A stretch of DNA of 64,000 bases, from NCBI GenBank assembly GCA_019058315.1, contig JAHPZH010000006.1:43052-107051 (forward strand), read 5' to 3'. Both the position numbers and the translations under genes were made by a program. The notes under the pieces are model-generated. The model was not told where the DNA came from and made no database searches. It saw only the letters and a program-made list of their open reading frames with translations. The DNA comes from Candidatus Helarchaeota archaeon (GTDB lineage Archaea; Asgardarchaeota; Lokiarchaeia; Helarchaeales; RDOG01). The stretch's first letter is position 1, and each line of letters opens with the position of its first letter. This document shows positions 1 to 8,344 of this stretch, piece after piece.

Positions 1-1
1 A

Positions 2-814
2 ATAGAATCTATTTTAAAGAAAGAGAAAGCCAAAGCCAAAGACGCAGTAATGGTTGGAGATAGAATTTCAACGGATATTTTAGCAGGTAAAAATGCCAAT
101 ACAACTACAATCTTCGTAAAAACTGGAGCAGGAGAAAATGAAGCTAGTAAAATTCATTCTGAAAATATTTTTCCCGATTTAACATTAAAATCAGTAAAAG
201 GTCTCCTCCCATTATTGGAAAAAGAAAAAATCGAAACAACAATGAGAATCGCAAAACCAACAAAATTTTATTTTTTTCTAGAAAATTTTGCAAAATATAC
301 AGCTTTTCAAAGGATGGAAATGATCAATTTATTCAGACGAATATTAAAAGAGCAAGAATTTATATTAAAGAATTATAAGCAAGATTTTTTGCAAGTGTGG
401 AAAAATTGGGTTGAAGAATATGGTGGAGCAGAAGTCGCAGATTTTTTTGTAAATAATTGTGATGAACTCATTTTAAAATGGTTAACTGTGATATTTCCAT
501 TTAGGAAAGAGGATTTTAAGATACTTATCAAGAAGGGAGGAACTAATGTAGATGTTGTTTTAGACATTTCGTATTTTTTTATGGAAAAAGAAATAAGTTT
601 TATAGACTTTTTAATTAAAGAATTTGATATTGAAGAGGTTACAGCTCAAGTAGCATTAATTAGAACGTTAGCAGAAACAATTTTAATTTTTTGTCAAATA
701 TGGAATGAAATAAGTGGATATGATTTTACTATAATGCCTGAAGAGGAAAAAACAGATAAAAAGGGTAAAGGAATTGTGTTTAATATGCTTTTTACTCTAA
801 GACCCTCTTTTTAA
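2..814 (+). CDS. HAD-superfamily phosphatase C-terminus with helical extension (5' end cut by window)
   Basis: The frame is open from the first bases, so the N-terminus with the catalytic DxD motif lies outside the window. The visible start carries the C-terminal HAD signature VMVGDRISTDILAG (metal-binding GD...D), followed by a TIFVKTG strand typical of NagD-like HAD-IIA phosphatases. The HAD fold should end near the LPLLEKEK segment. About 190 further residues follow that I do not recognise; they look mostly helical, with no clear membrane segment. This is either a fused extra domain or a lineage-specific C-terminal cap. It ends about 90 bp before a GTPase gene on the same strand. The HAD assignment is seen directly; the substrate cannot be inferred. 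Confidence 0.7.
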   Translation: MESILKKEKAKAKDAVMVGDRISTDILAGKNANTTTIFVKTGAGENEASKIHSENIFPDLTLKSVKGLLPLLEKEKIETTMRIAKPTKFYFFLENFAKYTAFQRMEMINLFRRILKEQEFILKNYKQDFLQVWKNWVEEYGGAEVADFFVNNCDELILKWLTVIFPFRKEDFKILIKKGGTNVDVVLDISYFFMEKEISFIDFLIKEFDIEEVTAQVALIRTLAETILIFCQIWNEISGYDFTIMPEEEKTDKKGKGIVFNMLFTLRPSF

Positions 815-834
815 TCTACGTTAAATTATTTTGG

Positions 835-869
835 TTTATAATTAAATTTTCGTGTAGTTTAATTATAAA
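835..869. promoter_or_regulatory. Perfect 12-bp inverted repeat in the GTPase promoter
   Basis: TTTATAATTAAA at 835-846 and TTTAATTATAAA at 858-869 are perfect reverse complements separated by 11 bp, ending 35 bp before the start of the GTPase gene. A third copy of the same 12-mer lies just upstream of the neighbouring winged-helix gene (1830-1841). It could be a TATA region, an operator, or both; the clustering near a DNA-binding protein favours an operator. Confidence 0.4.
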
Positions 870-904
870 AGTCTAAAAGTGTAGGGCGGAAAGGTGTAAA
901 ATCG

Positions 905-1504
905 ATGATAATTGATTTTGGATCTAAGACAATTCAAAGTAAAATTGTATTTTATGGCCCTGCAATGAGTGGTAAGACGACAGCACTTAAATATCTTTTT
1001 AATAAATTTAATGGAGAATTAATCTCGATAACTACTAGCCATTTAGAGAAGCCTAGAACCTTATTTTATGATTATGGTTGTATAGATCTTAAATTCGGAG
1101 TTTGGAAATTAAAACTCAATTTATGGACCGCTACTGGTCAAGATTTTTATTGTGCTACTCGAAGTACGGTATTACAAGGAGTTGATGGAATAATATTCGT
1201 CGCTGATTCTCGAAGAGAAATATTAGATGAAAACAAAAGAAGTTGGAGTGAATTAGTTGAATATTTTGGTGATAAGCTCGTAAATATAATACCTATAATT
1301 GTATGTTTAAATAAACAGGATCTTGAAAATTTAACACCTGAGGACTTATTTAAAGAGTATTTAGATTTGAAAGAAAATGTAGAAATAATTAAAATGATAG
1401 CAATTAGGGGAGAAAAGGTATATGATGCATTTACAAGGATATTCAAAAATATATTTTCAGTTCATAGTAACATAAAAGATACTATAAGTCATCAATTAAA
1501 ATGA
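905..1504 (+). CDS. MglA-like small GTPase
   Basis: A 199-residue Ras-superfamily GTPase of the MglA/Arf-like type. P-loop GPAMSGKT lies at residues 18-25, the G3 region WTATGQ at 74-79 (TxxGQ replaces the usual DxxGQ, as in MglA-type proteins), and G4 NKQD at 136-139. The stretch after G3 (FYCATRSTVLQGVDG) matches the MglA family. The start follows a good ribosome site, AAGGTG. A close paralogue lies at 40538-41086 beside a roadblock gene; this copy has no roadblock partner next to it, but a winged-helix regulator gene follows convergently. Known MglA proteins act as polarity switches with MglB (roadblock) GAPs; the role here is inferred only at the level of regulatory GTPase. Confidence 0.9.
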   Translation: MIIDFGSKTIQSKIVFYGPAMSGKTTALKYLFNKFNGELISITTSHLEKPRTLFYDYGCIDLKFGVWKLKLNLWTATGQDFYCATRSTVLQGVDGIIFVADSRREILDENKRSWSELVEYFGDKLVNIIPIIVCLNKQDLENLTPEDLFKEYLDLKENVEIIKMIAIRGEKVYDAFTRIFKNIFSVHSNIKDTISHQLK

Positions 1505-1544
1505 AAATAATATAAAAAATAAAAAAAAGATTAGAAGAACATAA

Positions 1545-1811
1545 TTATTGAATTATTTTATAATAGATTAGAGGTCGACCTCGCTTTTTAGTTGAAACTG
1601 GAAATTTTTCGATTTTGTTATCACGAACAAATTCGATAATATAATCATATAACGTCGTTCGTGGTATGTTTGTTAATTTACTTAATTCTCCTCTTGTAAT
1701 AGGCCCCTTATCTCTAATTAGTTGATATAGAAAATTTTCTAATTTTACGTCAGAATCTAATATCCATCGTCCCCTAACCTTTTTGGGTATAGTTTCATCG
1801 AATGAACTCAT
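1545..1811 (-). CDS. Small winged-helix DNA-binding protein
   Basis: An 88-residue protein made almost entirely of one winged helix-turn-helix. The helix pair GPITRGELSKLTNIPRTTLY is typical of MarR/ArsR-like or IclR-like recognition helices, followed by a wing rich in Lys/Arg (KKRGRPLIYYKI). The start is supported by a strong AAGGAGAT site. The gene is convergent with the MglA-like GTPase upstream. Its promoter and the GTPase promoter share the 12-mer TTTAATTATAAA, so it may regulate itself and the GTPase; this is inference. Confidence 0.8.
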   Translation of the reverse strand: MSSFDETIPKKVRGRWILDSDVKLENFLYQLIRDKGPITRGELSKLTNIPRTTLYDYIIEFVRDNKIEKFPVSTKKRGRPLIYYKIIQ

Positions 1812-1829
1812 TTTGGTATCTCCTTTGTA

Positions 1830-1841
1830 TTTAATTATAAA
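1830..1841. promoter_or_regulatory. Third copy of the 12-mer TTTAATTATAAA
   Basis: This single copy lies about 20 bp upstream of the winged-helix start codon (minus strand). The same 12-mer forms the inverted repeat at 835-869. Being purely A/T it could also be a TATA element. Confidence 0.35.
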
Positions 1842-2330
1842 TTTTTTTTGATAAAATTATCAATTTTTCTATATATAAATTTTTTGGGTTTAGAGCGAAA
1901 AATAAGGAAATTCTCATGATGATCAAATCATAAAAAATAGAATTTTTGGTTTGGATAAAATAGAGATTTGTATAAATAATTATTTGAAGAAATATTCATG
2001 AAATCGAAAATATAATACATATTAACAATTTCACAAATTTACAAATTCACTTTTTTGTGAATCACAAAAAATAAAGCCGACAAAAATCTTCTTTTTTAAA
2101 AAGAGACGAGTTTTCTTAATTTCTTATTCATTCACATGTTCACAAATTGTAAAGCTTGATCTAATAATTTTTAAAATTACAAGAAAATTTTCCACAAGAA
2201 ATAAGGGGGTCCAATTTTACATATGTGAAATTATATTTTTTTAGATTTTAATTAAAAAACTCTTAATGTAGGCAAACATAAAAAATCTTATTCATTGTGA
2301 ATAAGTTGAATATGTGAATGAATGAAAATG
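1842..2330. other. Gene-free region with a cluster of TTCACA/TGTGAA motifs and dyads
   Basis: I find no gene in this 0.5-kb region between the winged-helix gene and mutL. It is rich in TTCACA or its complement: near 2030, 2131, 2139, 2224, 2296 and 2313. A 19-bp dyad TTTTTGTGA-A-TCACAAAAA sits at 2052-2070. ATTCATTCACAT at 2126-2137 is the exact inverted copy of ATGTGAATGAAT at 2312-2323, and CTTATTCA/TGAATAAG forms an 8-3-8 hairpin at 2287-2305, just past the mutL stop. It could be a binding-site array (replicator or regulator) or a terminator region. Confidence 0.4.
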
Positions 2331-4079
2331 TTAAGTTCTTCGCTTGAACTTTTTTTCTAGAAAAGATTTACTGAATGAAATTATCGTAGGTCTGCCATGA
2401 GGACAAGAAAATGGATCATCACAATTCTTTAAATTATTAATTAATTGTTCTATCCTTTTTTGTGATAAATCCTGTCCCGCGCGTATAGAAGAATGGCATG
2501 CCATAGTCTTAAACATTAAATCTTGAATATGACTATGAAATTCTTCTTTACCAATATTTAATTCATCTAAAAATTCGGTTATTACTTTTTGATTTAAAAT
2601 TTTTCCAAAAACTACAGGAACACTTCGAATTATAAAGGTATTTCCCCCAAAATGCTTAATATCAAAACCGAAATTTGCTAATTTTTCTAAATTTTGAGAA
2701 TTTTGTAAAAAAATAGTTTCTTTTTGAGGGATATCAAATGTTATAGGATTTAGTAAAAGTTGTGATTTAGTAAATTTACCAGCATTTTTTACTATTTTTT
2801 CATATTGTATTCGTTCAGCAGCTGCGTGTTGATCTATAAGATATAAATTTTCATCATCTTGAGTCGCAATATAAGTATTATGAAATTGTCCTATTAAGTA
2901 CATTGAAGGAAAATGAGTTTTTTTAGAAGGAATAAATGTTCGTGGTTTCGTTTTATCGATAATTTGATTACTTTGAACCAATGAGTCTAAAGTTTTAGCC
3001 TTTGGAAAGTATGACTTAGATTCAGCTAATTTTTTCTTTCGTACCTTTGGTGTTTTTAGAACAGGAATAATTTTAGATTTTTGTAATTTTTGAGATATTA
3101 CATCATAGACCGATTGATAAATTAGATCCTCATTTAAAAATCGAATTTCTTTTTTTGTAGGATGAATATTAACATCTATTTTTTCAGGATTAATAAGAAT
3201 CGAGAGAATTACAATTGGGTGGCGTTTTTTTGGAATTAAATTACCATATGCATCTTCTAATGCTCTGCTAATTAAATTAGATCTTATATTTCGATTATTT
3301 ACAAATATTGCTTGATAATCTCGATTAACTTTTGAAATTGTGGGTTTACTAATAAAGCCGTAAATTTGAATTTCATTTTCAAATTTAATAGGAATCATTT
3401 CTTTAGCTATTTCTTTACCATAAATATAAGCGATATTTTCCAGATAAGACAAATTAGTTATTTTTTCTGAACTTTTTGGTGAAAATAAAATATTTTTATT
3501 ATTATGAAACAGATTAAATGAAATAGAAGGGAAAATCAAAGCATATTTACTGATAACATCTGTAATACGGTTTAATTCAGTTTCAGTTGATTTTAAATAT
3601 TTTCTCCTTGCGGGTAAATTAAAAAATAAATCTCTAACAGAAATACTTGTTCCTTTATTACATCCAATTTCACTTTTCTCTTCAATGGTTCCCGCTTTTA
3701 TAATAATTTTTATTCCAACATCTTTATCTTTAGTTTTTGTAATAATTTCAAGTAAAGATACTGCAGCTATACTCGAAAGGGCTTCACCTCTAAAACCAAA
3801 AGTTTTTAATGATTTCAAATCAGAAATGGCTTCAATTTTACTAGTAGCGTATCTTTCAACTGATAAAACAGCATCATCTCTAGACATTCCTTCCCCATCA
3901 TCAGTAACCTCAATTAATTTTTTTCCTCCTTCATTTATTTTAACTATAATGGATAAAGCACCTGCATCAATTGAGTTTTCAATTAATTCTTTAACTACAG
4001 ATGCAGGGCGTTCAATAACTTCTCCTGCAGCAATTTTATTTCTTAAATTTTCATCTAAGACGTGAATTTTCGTTCCCAT
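2331..4079 (-). CDS. mutL: DNA mismatch repair protein MutL (endonuclease-type)
   Basis: MutL homologue of about 582 residues. The N-terminal GHKL ATPase is clear: KIAAGEVIERPASVVKELIE, then DAGA, DDGEGM and GFRGEALSS. The C-terminal dimerisation domain carries the nicking-endonuclease motif DQHA(x)2E(x)4E (DQHAAAERIQYE), plus ACHSSIRAGQ and CPHGRP metal-site motifs, so it should be a latent endonuclease, as expected without MutH. I chose ATG at 4079 (MGTKIHVLD), preceded by GGAGTTAGGT; an in-frame TTG at 4097 is also possible. It lies just downstream of mutS on the same strand and is probably co-transcribed. Archaeal MutS/MutL pairs are usually viewed as acquired from bacteria. Confidence 0.95.
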   Translation of the reverse strand: MGTKIHVLDENLRNKIAAGEVIERPASVVKELIENSIDAGALSIIVKINEGGKKLIEVTDDGEGMSRDDAVLSVERYATSKIEAISDLKSLKTFGFRGEALSSIAAVSLLEIITKTKDKDVGIKIIIKAGTIEEKSEIGCNKGTSISVRDLFFNLPARRKYLKSTETELNRITDVISKYALIFPSISFNLFHNNKNILFSPKSSEKITNLSYLENIAYIYGKEIAKEMIPIKFENEIQIYGFISKPTISKVNRDYQAIFVNNRNIRSNLISRALEDAYGNLIPKKRHPIVILSILINPEKIDVNIHPTKKEIRFLNEDLIYQSVYDVISQKLQKSKIIPVLKTPKVRKKKLAESKSYFPKAKTLDSLVQSNQIIDKTKPRTFIPSKKTHFPSMYLIGQFHNTYIATQDDENLYLIDQHAAAERIQYEKIVKNAGKFTKSQLLLNPITFDIPQKETIFLQNSQNLEKLANFGFDIKHFGGNTFIIRSVPVVFGKILNQKVITEFLDELNIGKEEFHSHIQDLMFKTMACHSSIRAGQDLSQKRIEQLINNLKNCDDPFSCPHGRPTIISFSKSFLEKKFKRRT

Positions 4080-4109
4080 AATAGTACCTAACTCCAATTA
4101 CAATCCATT

Positions 4110-6620
4110 TTATTCAAATAATTTTTTTTGAATTTGCTTTTTTTTGGAAATTTTGTTTTTATTGGATATTTGAGAAACTTTAGGCATAGATTTTAAATGA
4201 ACTGGATCTTCATCTTCTAATTTATTCAAAATTTTTTTGGCTCGAATAATAATTTCATCTGGGAGTCCCGCTAATCTCGCAACCTGAATTCCAAAACTTC
4301 TATCTGAACCGCCTCTAACGATTTTTCTTAAAAATATTATGTGATCTCCATGTTCTTTTATTGATATATGATAATTTACTACACGGGACATATAATTCTC
4401 TAATTCACATAGTTGGTGATAATGGGTAGCAAATAATGTTTTACATTTTAAATTATCATGAATGTATTCTACAACAGCCCAAGCAATACTTAAACCATCA
4501 AAAGTTGCAGTGCCTCTTCCGAGTTCATCTAAAATTACAAGACTTTTATTAGTAGCGTTGTTTAAAATGTTCGCTGTTTCATTCATTTCAACCATAAAAG
4601 TACTTCTCATCTTAGTAATTTCATCAAATGCTCCAATTCTAGAAAAAATGCGATCCACTACGCAAATTTTTCCAGATGATGCAGGAATAAAACATCCAAT
4701 TTGTGCCATTATTAGGGTTAAAGCTACTTGTCGAATATAAGTACTTTTACCAGCCATGTTTGGACCAGTTAAAATAATAATACAATTTTCATTATCTAAA
4801 TAAATATCATTAGGAATGAATTGTTCATGTTCTAATAATTGTTCCACGACTGGATGTCTTCCGTTTTTGATATCAATTACTGAATCATCAGAAATTATAG
4901 GTTTAATATAATTAAATTTTTTACTTATTTCAGCGAAAGTGCTAATTAAATCCAAAAATGCAATATTTTTAGCTAATTCTTGAATCTTTTGGGTTTTTCC
5001 CATAATCTCATTTCGAATTTCTTGAAAAAGTTCATATTCAATATTTTTTATCTTATCATCAGCTGATAGAATTTCAAGCTCCAATTCTTTTAATTCTGGG
5101 ATTATGAATCGTTCAACATTTTTTAAAGTCTGTTTTCTAACATATCGTTTCGGGACCGAACTAAGGTTTGATTTTGTTATTTCAACATAGTAACCAATAA
5201 TTTTGTTATATTTGATTCTTAAATTCTTTATTCCCGTATTATTTTTTTCCTTATTTTCAAATTCTAAAATTAAATTTTTACTATTTTTAGCCGTTGTCCT
5301 TAATTTATCCAACTCAGCATTATAACCTGATTTAATAAAACCTCCCTCTTTAATAGATGCAGGAGGATCATCCTTAATTGAGATTTCTATTAAATGGATA
5401 ATTTCTGGAAATGATTGAAGATTAATTATGATATCTCCAATAAGAGGAGTGTCTTTTATATTTAATTCTTTTAATAGAGGGATAAGTTCTAAAGAATTTT
5501 TTAAAATAATTAAATCTCGTGCATTAGCACTGCCATAATTTATTTTAGTTATTAATCTCTCGATATCTTGAAATTTCTGTAATAATTCCCTTAAGTCATT
5601 GCGTATAAATAAAGATTTATATAACTCATCAACGTAATTTAAACGTTTATTAATTTCTGGGATTTTTAAAAGTGGTTGTTGAAGCCAACGACGTAATAAT
5701 CTTCCGCCGATACTTGTGACAGTCTGATCTAAAATTTCTATTAAAGTACCTTTACGAGAACCATCATTGATATTTTGAAATATTTCCAAATTTTTCAAAG
5801 TGGATAAATCAAGAATCATATGATCAGAAGATTTATGTAATGATAATTTTCGTATATTAGAAATTTGAGCTTTTTGAGTTTCTTTTAAATATTCAAGGGC
5901 AGAACCAGCAGCAATAATAGCTTCTTTTAAATTTTCAATCCCAAAACTTTCTAAAGATAAAATTTTAAAGTGTTTCGTTAACCCGTCATAAGCATTTTGG
6001 TAATAATAATGATAATTTTCAAAAGGACTAATATGTAAATCACGAAATTCCGATTTAATCTTTTTTAAAAACTCATTATTTTCAAATAAAGTGAAAGGAA
6101 GGATACATTCAGAGGGATTAAATTGTGAAATTAAATTTAAAATGGTAGCCTCAGTCTCCTCTACTTTTTTTTCAACAATTTCACTAACAATAAATTCACC
6201 TGTAGAAATGTCAACAAAAGCAAGTCCAAATTTAGGACCTTCTTTAACTAGGCTCATCAAATAATTATTCACTTTATGGTTTAATAGAAAATCCTCAGTG
6301 ATTGTTCCGGGCGTAACAATCCGTATCACATCTCTTTTTACTAATTTTCCTGGAACTGGATCTTCTAATTGTTCACAAATTGCTACTTTATAGCCATTTT
6401 TAACTAATGTCGGTAAATATTTATTTAATGTATGATAAGGGATTCCTGCTAATGGATTTCCTCCTCTCCGAGTTAAAACAATCCCTAATTCTTTTGAAAG
6501 AACTTCTGCATCTTGATCAAAGCTTTCATAAAAATCTCCTAATCGAAATAATAATATACAGTTTTTATATTTCTTCTTTAATTGATAATATTGCTCCATC
6601 ATGGGTGTTTTTTTTACCAT
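4110..6620 (-). CDS. mutS: DNA mismatch recognition ATPase MutS
   Basis: An 836-residue bacterial-type MutS1. The N-terminal mismatch-binding domain is present: TPMMEQYYQLKKKYKNCILL, then LFRLGDFYESF with the Phe-x-Glu wedge. The Walker A motif GPNMAGKST lies near residue 625, followed by the signature DELGRGTATFDG, ATHYHQL and a helix-turn-helix dimer region (SFGIQVARLAGLP). The C-terminal tail is short and lysine-rich, ending KKLFE. The gene is followed within about 30 bp by mutL. Together they give a complete mismatch recognition and nicking pair, unusual among archaea. Confidence 0.96.
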   Translation of the reverse strand: MVKKTPMMEQYYQLKKKYKNCILLFRLGDFYESFDQDAEVLSKELGIVLTRRGGNPLAGIPYHTLNKYLPTLVKNGYKVAICEQLEDPVPGKLVKRDVIRIVTPGTITEDFLLNHKVNNYLMSLVKEGPKFGLAFVDISTGEFIVSEIVEKKVEETEATILNLISQFNPSECILPFTLFENNEFLKKIKSEFRDLHISPFENYHYYYQNAYDGLTKHFKILSLESFGIENLKEAIIAAGSALEYLKETQKAQISNIRKLSLHKSSDHMILDLSTLKNLEIFQNINDGSRKGTLIEILDQTVTSIGGRLLRRWLQQPLLKIPEINKRLNYVDELYKSLFIRNDLRELLQKFQDIERLITKINYGSANARDLIILKNSLELIPLLKELNIKDTPLIGDIIINLQSFPEIIHLIEISIKDDPPASIKEGGFIKSGYNAELDKLRTTAKNSKNLILEFENKEKNNTGIKNLRIKYNKIIGYYVEITKSNLSSVPKRYVRKQTLKNVERFIIPELKELELEILSADDKIKNIEYELFQEIRNEIMGKTQKIQELAKNIAFLDLISTFAEISKKFNYIKPIISDDSVIDIKNGRHPVVEQLLEHEQFIPNDIYLDNENCIIILTGPNMAGKSTYIRQVALTLIMAQIGCFIPASSGKICVVDRIFSRIGAFDEITKMRSTFMVEMNETANILNNATNKSLVILDELGRGTATFDGLSIAWAVVEYIHDNLKCKTLFATHYHQLCELENYMSRVVNYHISIKEHGDHIIFLRKIVRGGSDRSFGIQVARLAGLPDEIIIRAKKILNKLEDEDPVHLKSMPKVSQISNKNKISKKKQIQKKLFE

Positions 6621-6705
6621 TTGATAGTAGCCTTCTCTCCAATTGACTATTATAATTTATATTCTTTTTTACACTTTTTAACCCCTATCATAAAAAAGTC
6701 TTAGA

Positions 6706-6817
6706 TGGTGCGGGAGCTGGGAATTTCAGGAATATTAATATATCCCATTTGAACCCAGGAAGGCCTTCGCACATAGGGACCTGAACCCTACTCCTTTGAC
6801 CACTTGGATACTCCCGC
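6706..6817 (-). tRNA. tRNA-Leu (CAG) with a 25-nt T-loop intron
   Basis: The acceptor stem GCGGGAG/CTCCCGC, a long variable arm and anticodon CAG (complement of 6781-6783) identify a type II tRNA-Leu; CCA is encoded (6706-6708). The T-arm is interrupted. T-stem CTGGG, then TTCA, bulge AA|T, helix GGGATAT/ATATTCC with a 4-nt loop, TGAA, bulge AT|T, then CCCAG. TTCA/TGAA is the 4-bp central helix of a canonical bulge-helix-bulge. Cutting after the second base of each bulge removes 6723-6747 and gives T-loop UUCAAAU, so the intron is at position 59/60. The 5' end is only 6 nt past the FAU-1 stop codon. Confidence 0.92.
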
Positions 6818-6823
6818 TGATTT

Positions 6824-8293
6824 TTAATTATTCTCAATGGTCTTTTTCAAATCAAATAATTTTTCAAATGCGAGATCTTTTAATTTCTTGCTTATATATT
6901 TTTCTTCATATACTCTATCAAGTTTTTCTTCATCTAAAATTTGTATTTCACCATCTATTCTTTTTACTAAATCAATTTCTAAATCTACATATTGTATTCT
7001 GAAGGGATTAATATATAATTCAATAGGTGTATTAATATTCCAATAATTTCCTTTGCTTTTATGGTCTTTAGAAAAATATTCAGTTCTTATGAACCAATCA
7101 CCAAAATTACAATCAAGTATGGCATAATCACCTTCTTCTTTAATTGCTCCAATTCCATTATAATAAGATCTTATTCTTCCTCTTAATTCACGTCTTAATT
7201 TAATTTTTCCATTATTTTTATTAAAAGAAATTACAGAACCCGGAGAAAGAAAAAAAATCCTACCATCTATCTTTACATGGTAAATGTTTACAATATCATT
7301 TTCATTAGGAAAAAATTGTTTGAAATAATTTTGAGTTTCTTGGATTATTTCATTCTTATTTTGAGGAATTTTATGAATTAATTCTTCAGCAAAATTTATA
7401 AGAAATGAAAAATTTTCTCCGAATATCTTATAATAATGATGATTTGGTATTGTAGAAATATTTTCTATCTCACTTCTAATATTATCCAATTCAGATTTTG
7501 CAATTGAGGGAAATTCGGCATTAAAAGTTGGAATTCCTTCATAAATTACACCAGGTGCTTCTAATTCTCTGAATTTCTTTATAATTTGGTTTGAAGTATC
7601 TGTTAATCTATCTATTTCTTCTATTAAAATATTATCGTCTTCTTGAATCGTTTCAGCTGCGTTAGTTCTCCATAAAATACCCCAAGTTCGAGGTTTCAAA
7701 GAACCGGCTAATTTCATTAAATTTTGTCTTATTTCTTGATCATATATTTTTTTACTAATTTTATTTGGACTATTTCGAATTAATATTGCGTTAATCCCAG
7801 GGATAGTAATATTAGTTGTTAAAATTGCCTTCCTTTTTCCTATACTTGGTTGTTGAACTTTGGTCATTATAAATTTTCCAATAGGAATTATTTTATTTTC
7901 TATAATACCTTTAAATTTTCCAAAATCTAATATTGATGATTGATTATATTTATTTATACCAATTACTTTTCCCTTTAATATAGTATCTTTACCTGAAATT
8001 GACTTTCGTATTATAACATCCAAAAAATGCTCTTGTAATATTTCAATAAATTCATCAATAGCTTCTTTTTTTCCCCAACATAAGATTCCTTGTCTATTCC
8101 AAGTATTTTGAATGCTTAAATCGGGCTCTTCAGGAATTATGTTTAAAGATAATCTTTCTCTTATTAAATCCGAACTTTGAGTCACTTTAAAATTTTTATC
8201 TAGTAAAAATTTAGTTAATGCCGTTGAGTATATACCTCTACAACGAATTGAAAATTTAGGCTCAGAATCAGTTTCTGGTTCAGAATCAGACAA
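6824..8293 (-). CDS. fau-1: Ribonuclease FAU-1 (RNase E/G-like, AU-rich RNA binding)
   Basis: A 489-residue archaeal FAU-1 family protein, related in its core to RNase E/G. Features seen: an S1-like segment around GKVIGINKYNQSSILDFGKF, the RTWGILWRTNA stretch characteristic of the RNase E/G-like fold, and the conserved C-terminal GDYAILDCNFGDWFIRTEY region. The start is a TTG at 8293 preceded by GAGGTATC. Known FAU-1 proteins bind AU-rich RNA and act in rRNA processing. tRNA-Leu(CAG) begins 6 nt after the stop codon, so both are probably on one transcript. Confidence 0.88.
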   Translation of the reverse strand: MSDSEPETDSEPKFSIRCRGIYSTALTKFLLDKNFKVTQSSDLIRERLSLNIIPEEPDLSIQNTWNRQGILCWGKKEAIDEFIEILQEHFLDVIIRKSISGKDTILKGKVIGINKYNQSSILDFGKFKGIIENKIIPIGKFIMTKVQQPSIGKRKAILTTNITIPGINAILIRNSPNKISKKIYDQEIRQNLMKLAGSLKPRTWGILWRTNAAETIQEDDNILIEEIDRLTDTSNQIIKKFRELEAPGVIYEGIPTFNAEFPSIAKSELDNIRSEIENISTIPNHHYYKIFGENFSFLINFAEELIHKIPQNKNEIIQETQNYFKQFFPNENDIVNIYHVKIDGRIFFLSPGSVISFNKNNGKIKLRRELRGRIRSYYNGIGAIKEEGDYAILDCNFGDWFIRTEYFSKDHKSKGNYWNINTPIELYINPFRIQYVDLEIDLVKRIDGEIQILDEEKLDRVYEEKYISKKLKDLAFEKLFDLKKTIENN

Positions 8294-8344
8294 TTTGATA
8301 CCTCAAATTTATATTATAATAATTAAAGAATGAAATTAATTTCT

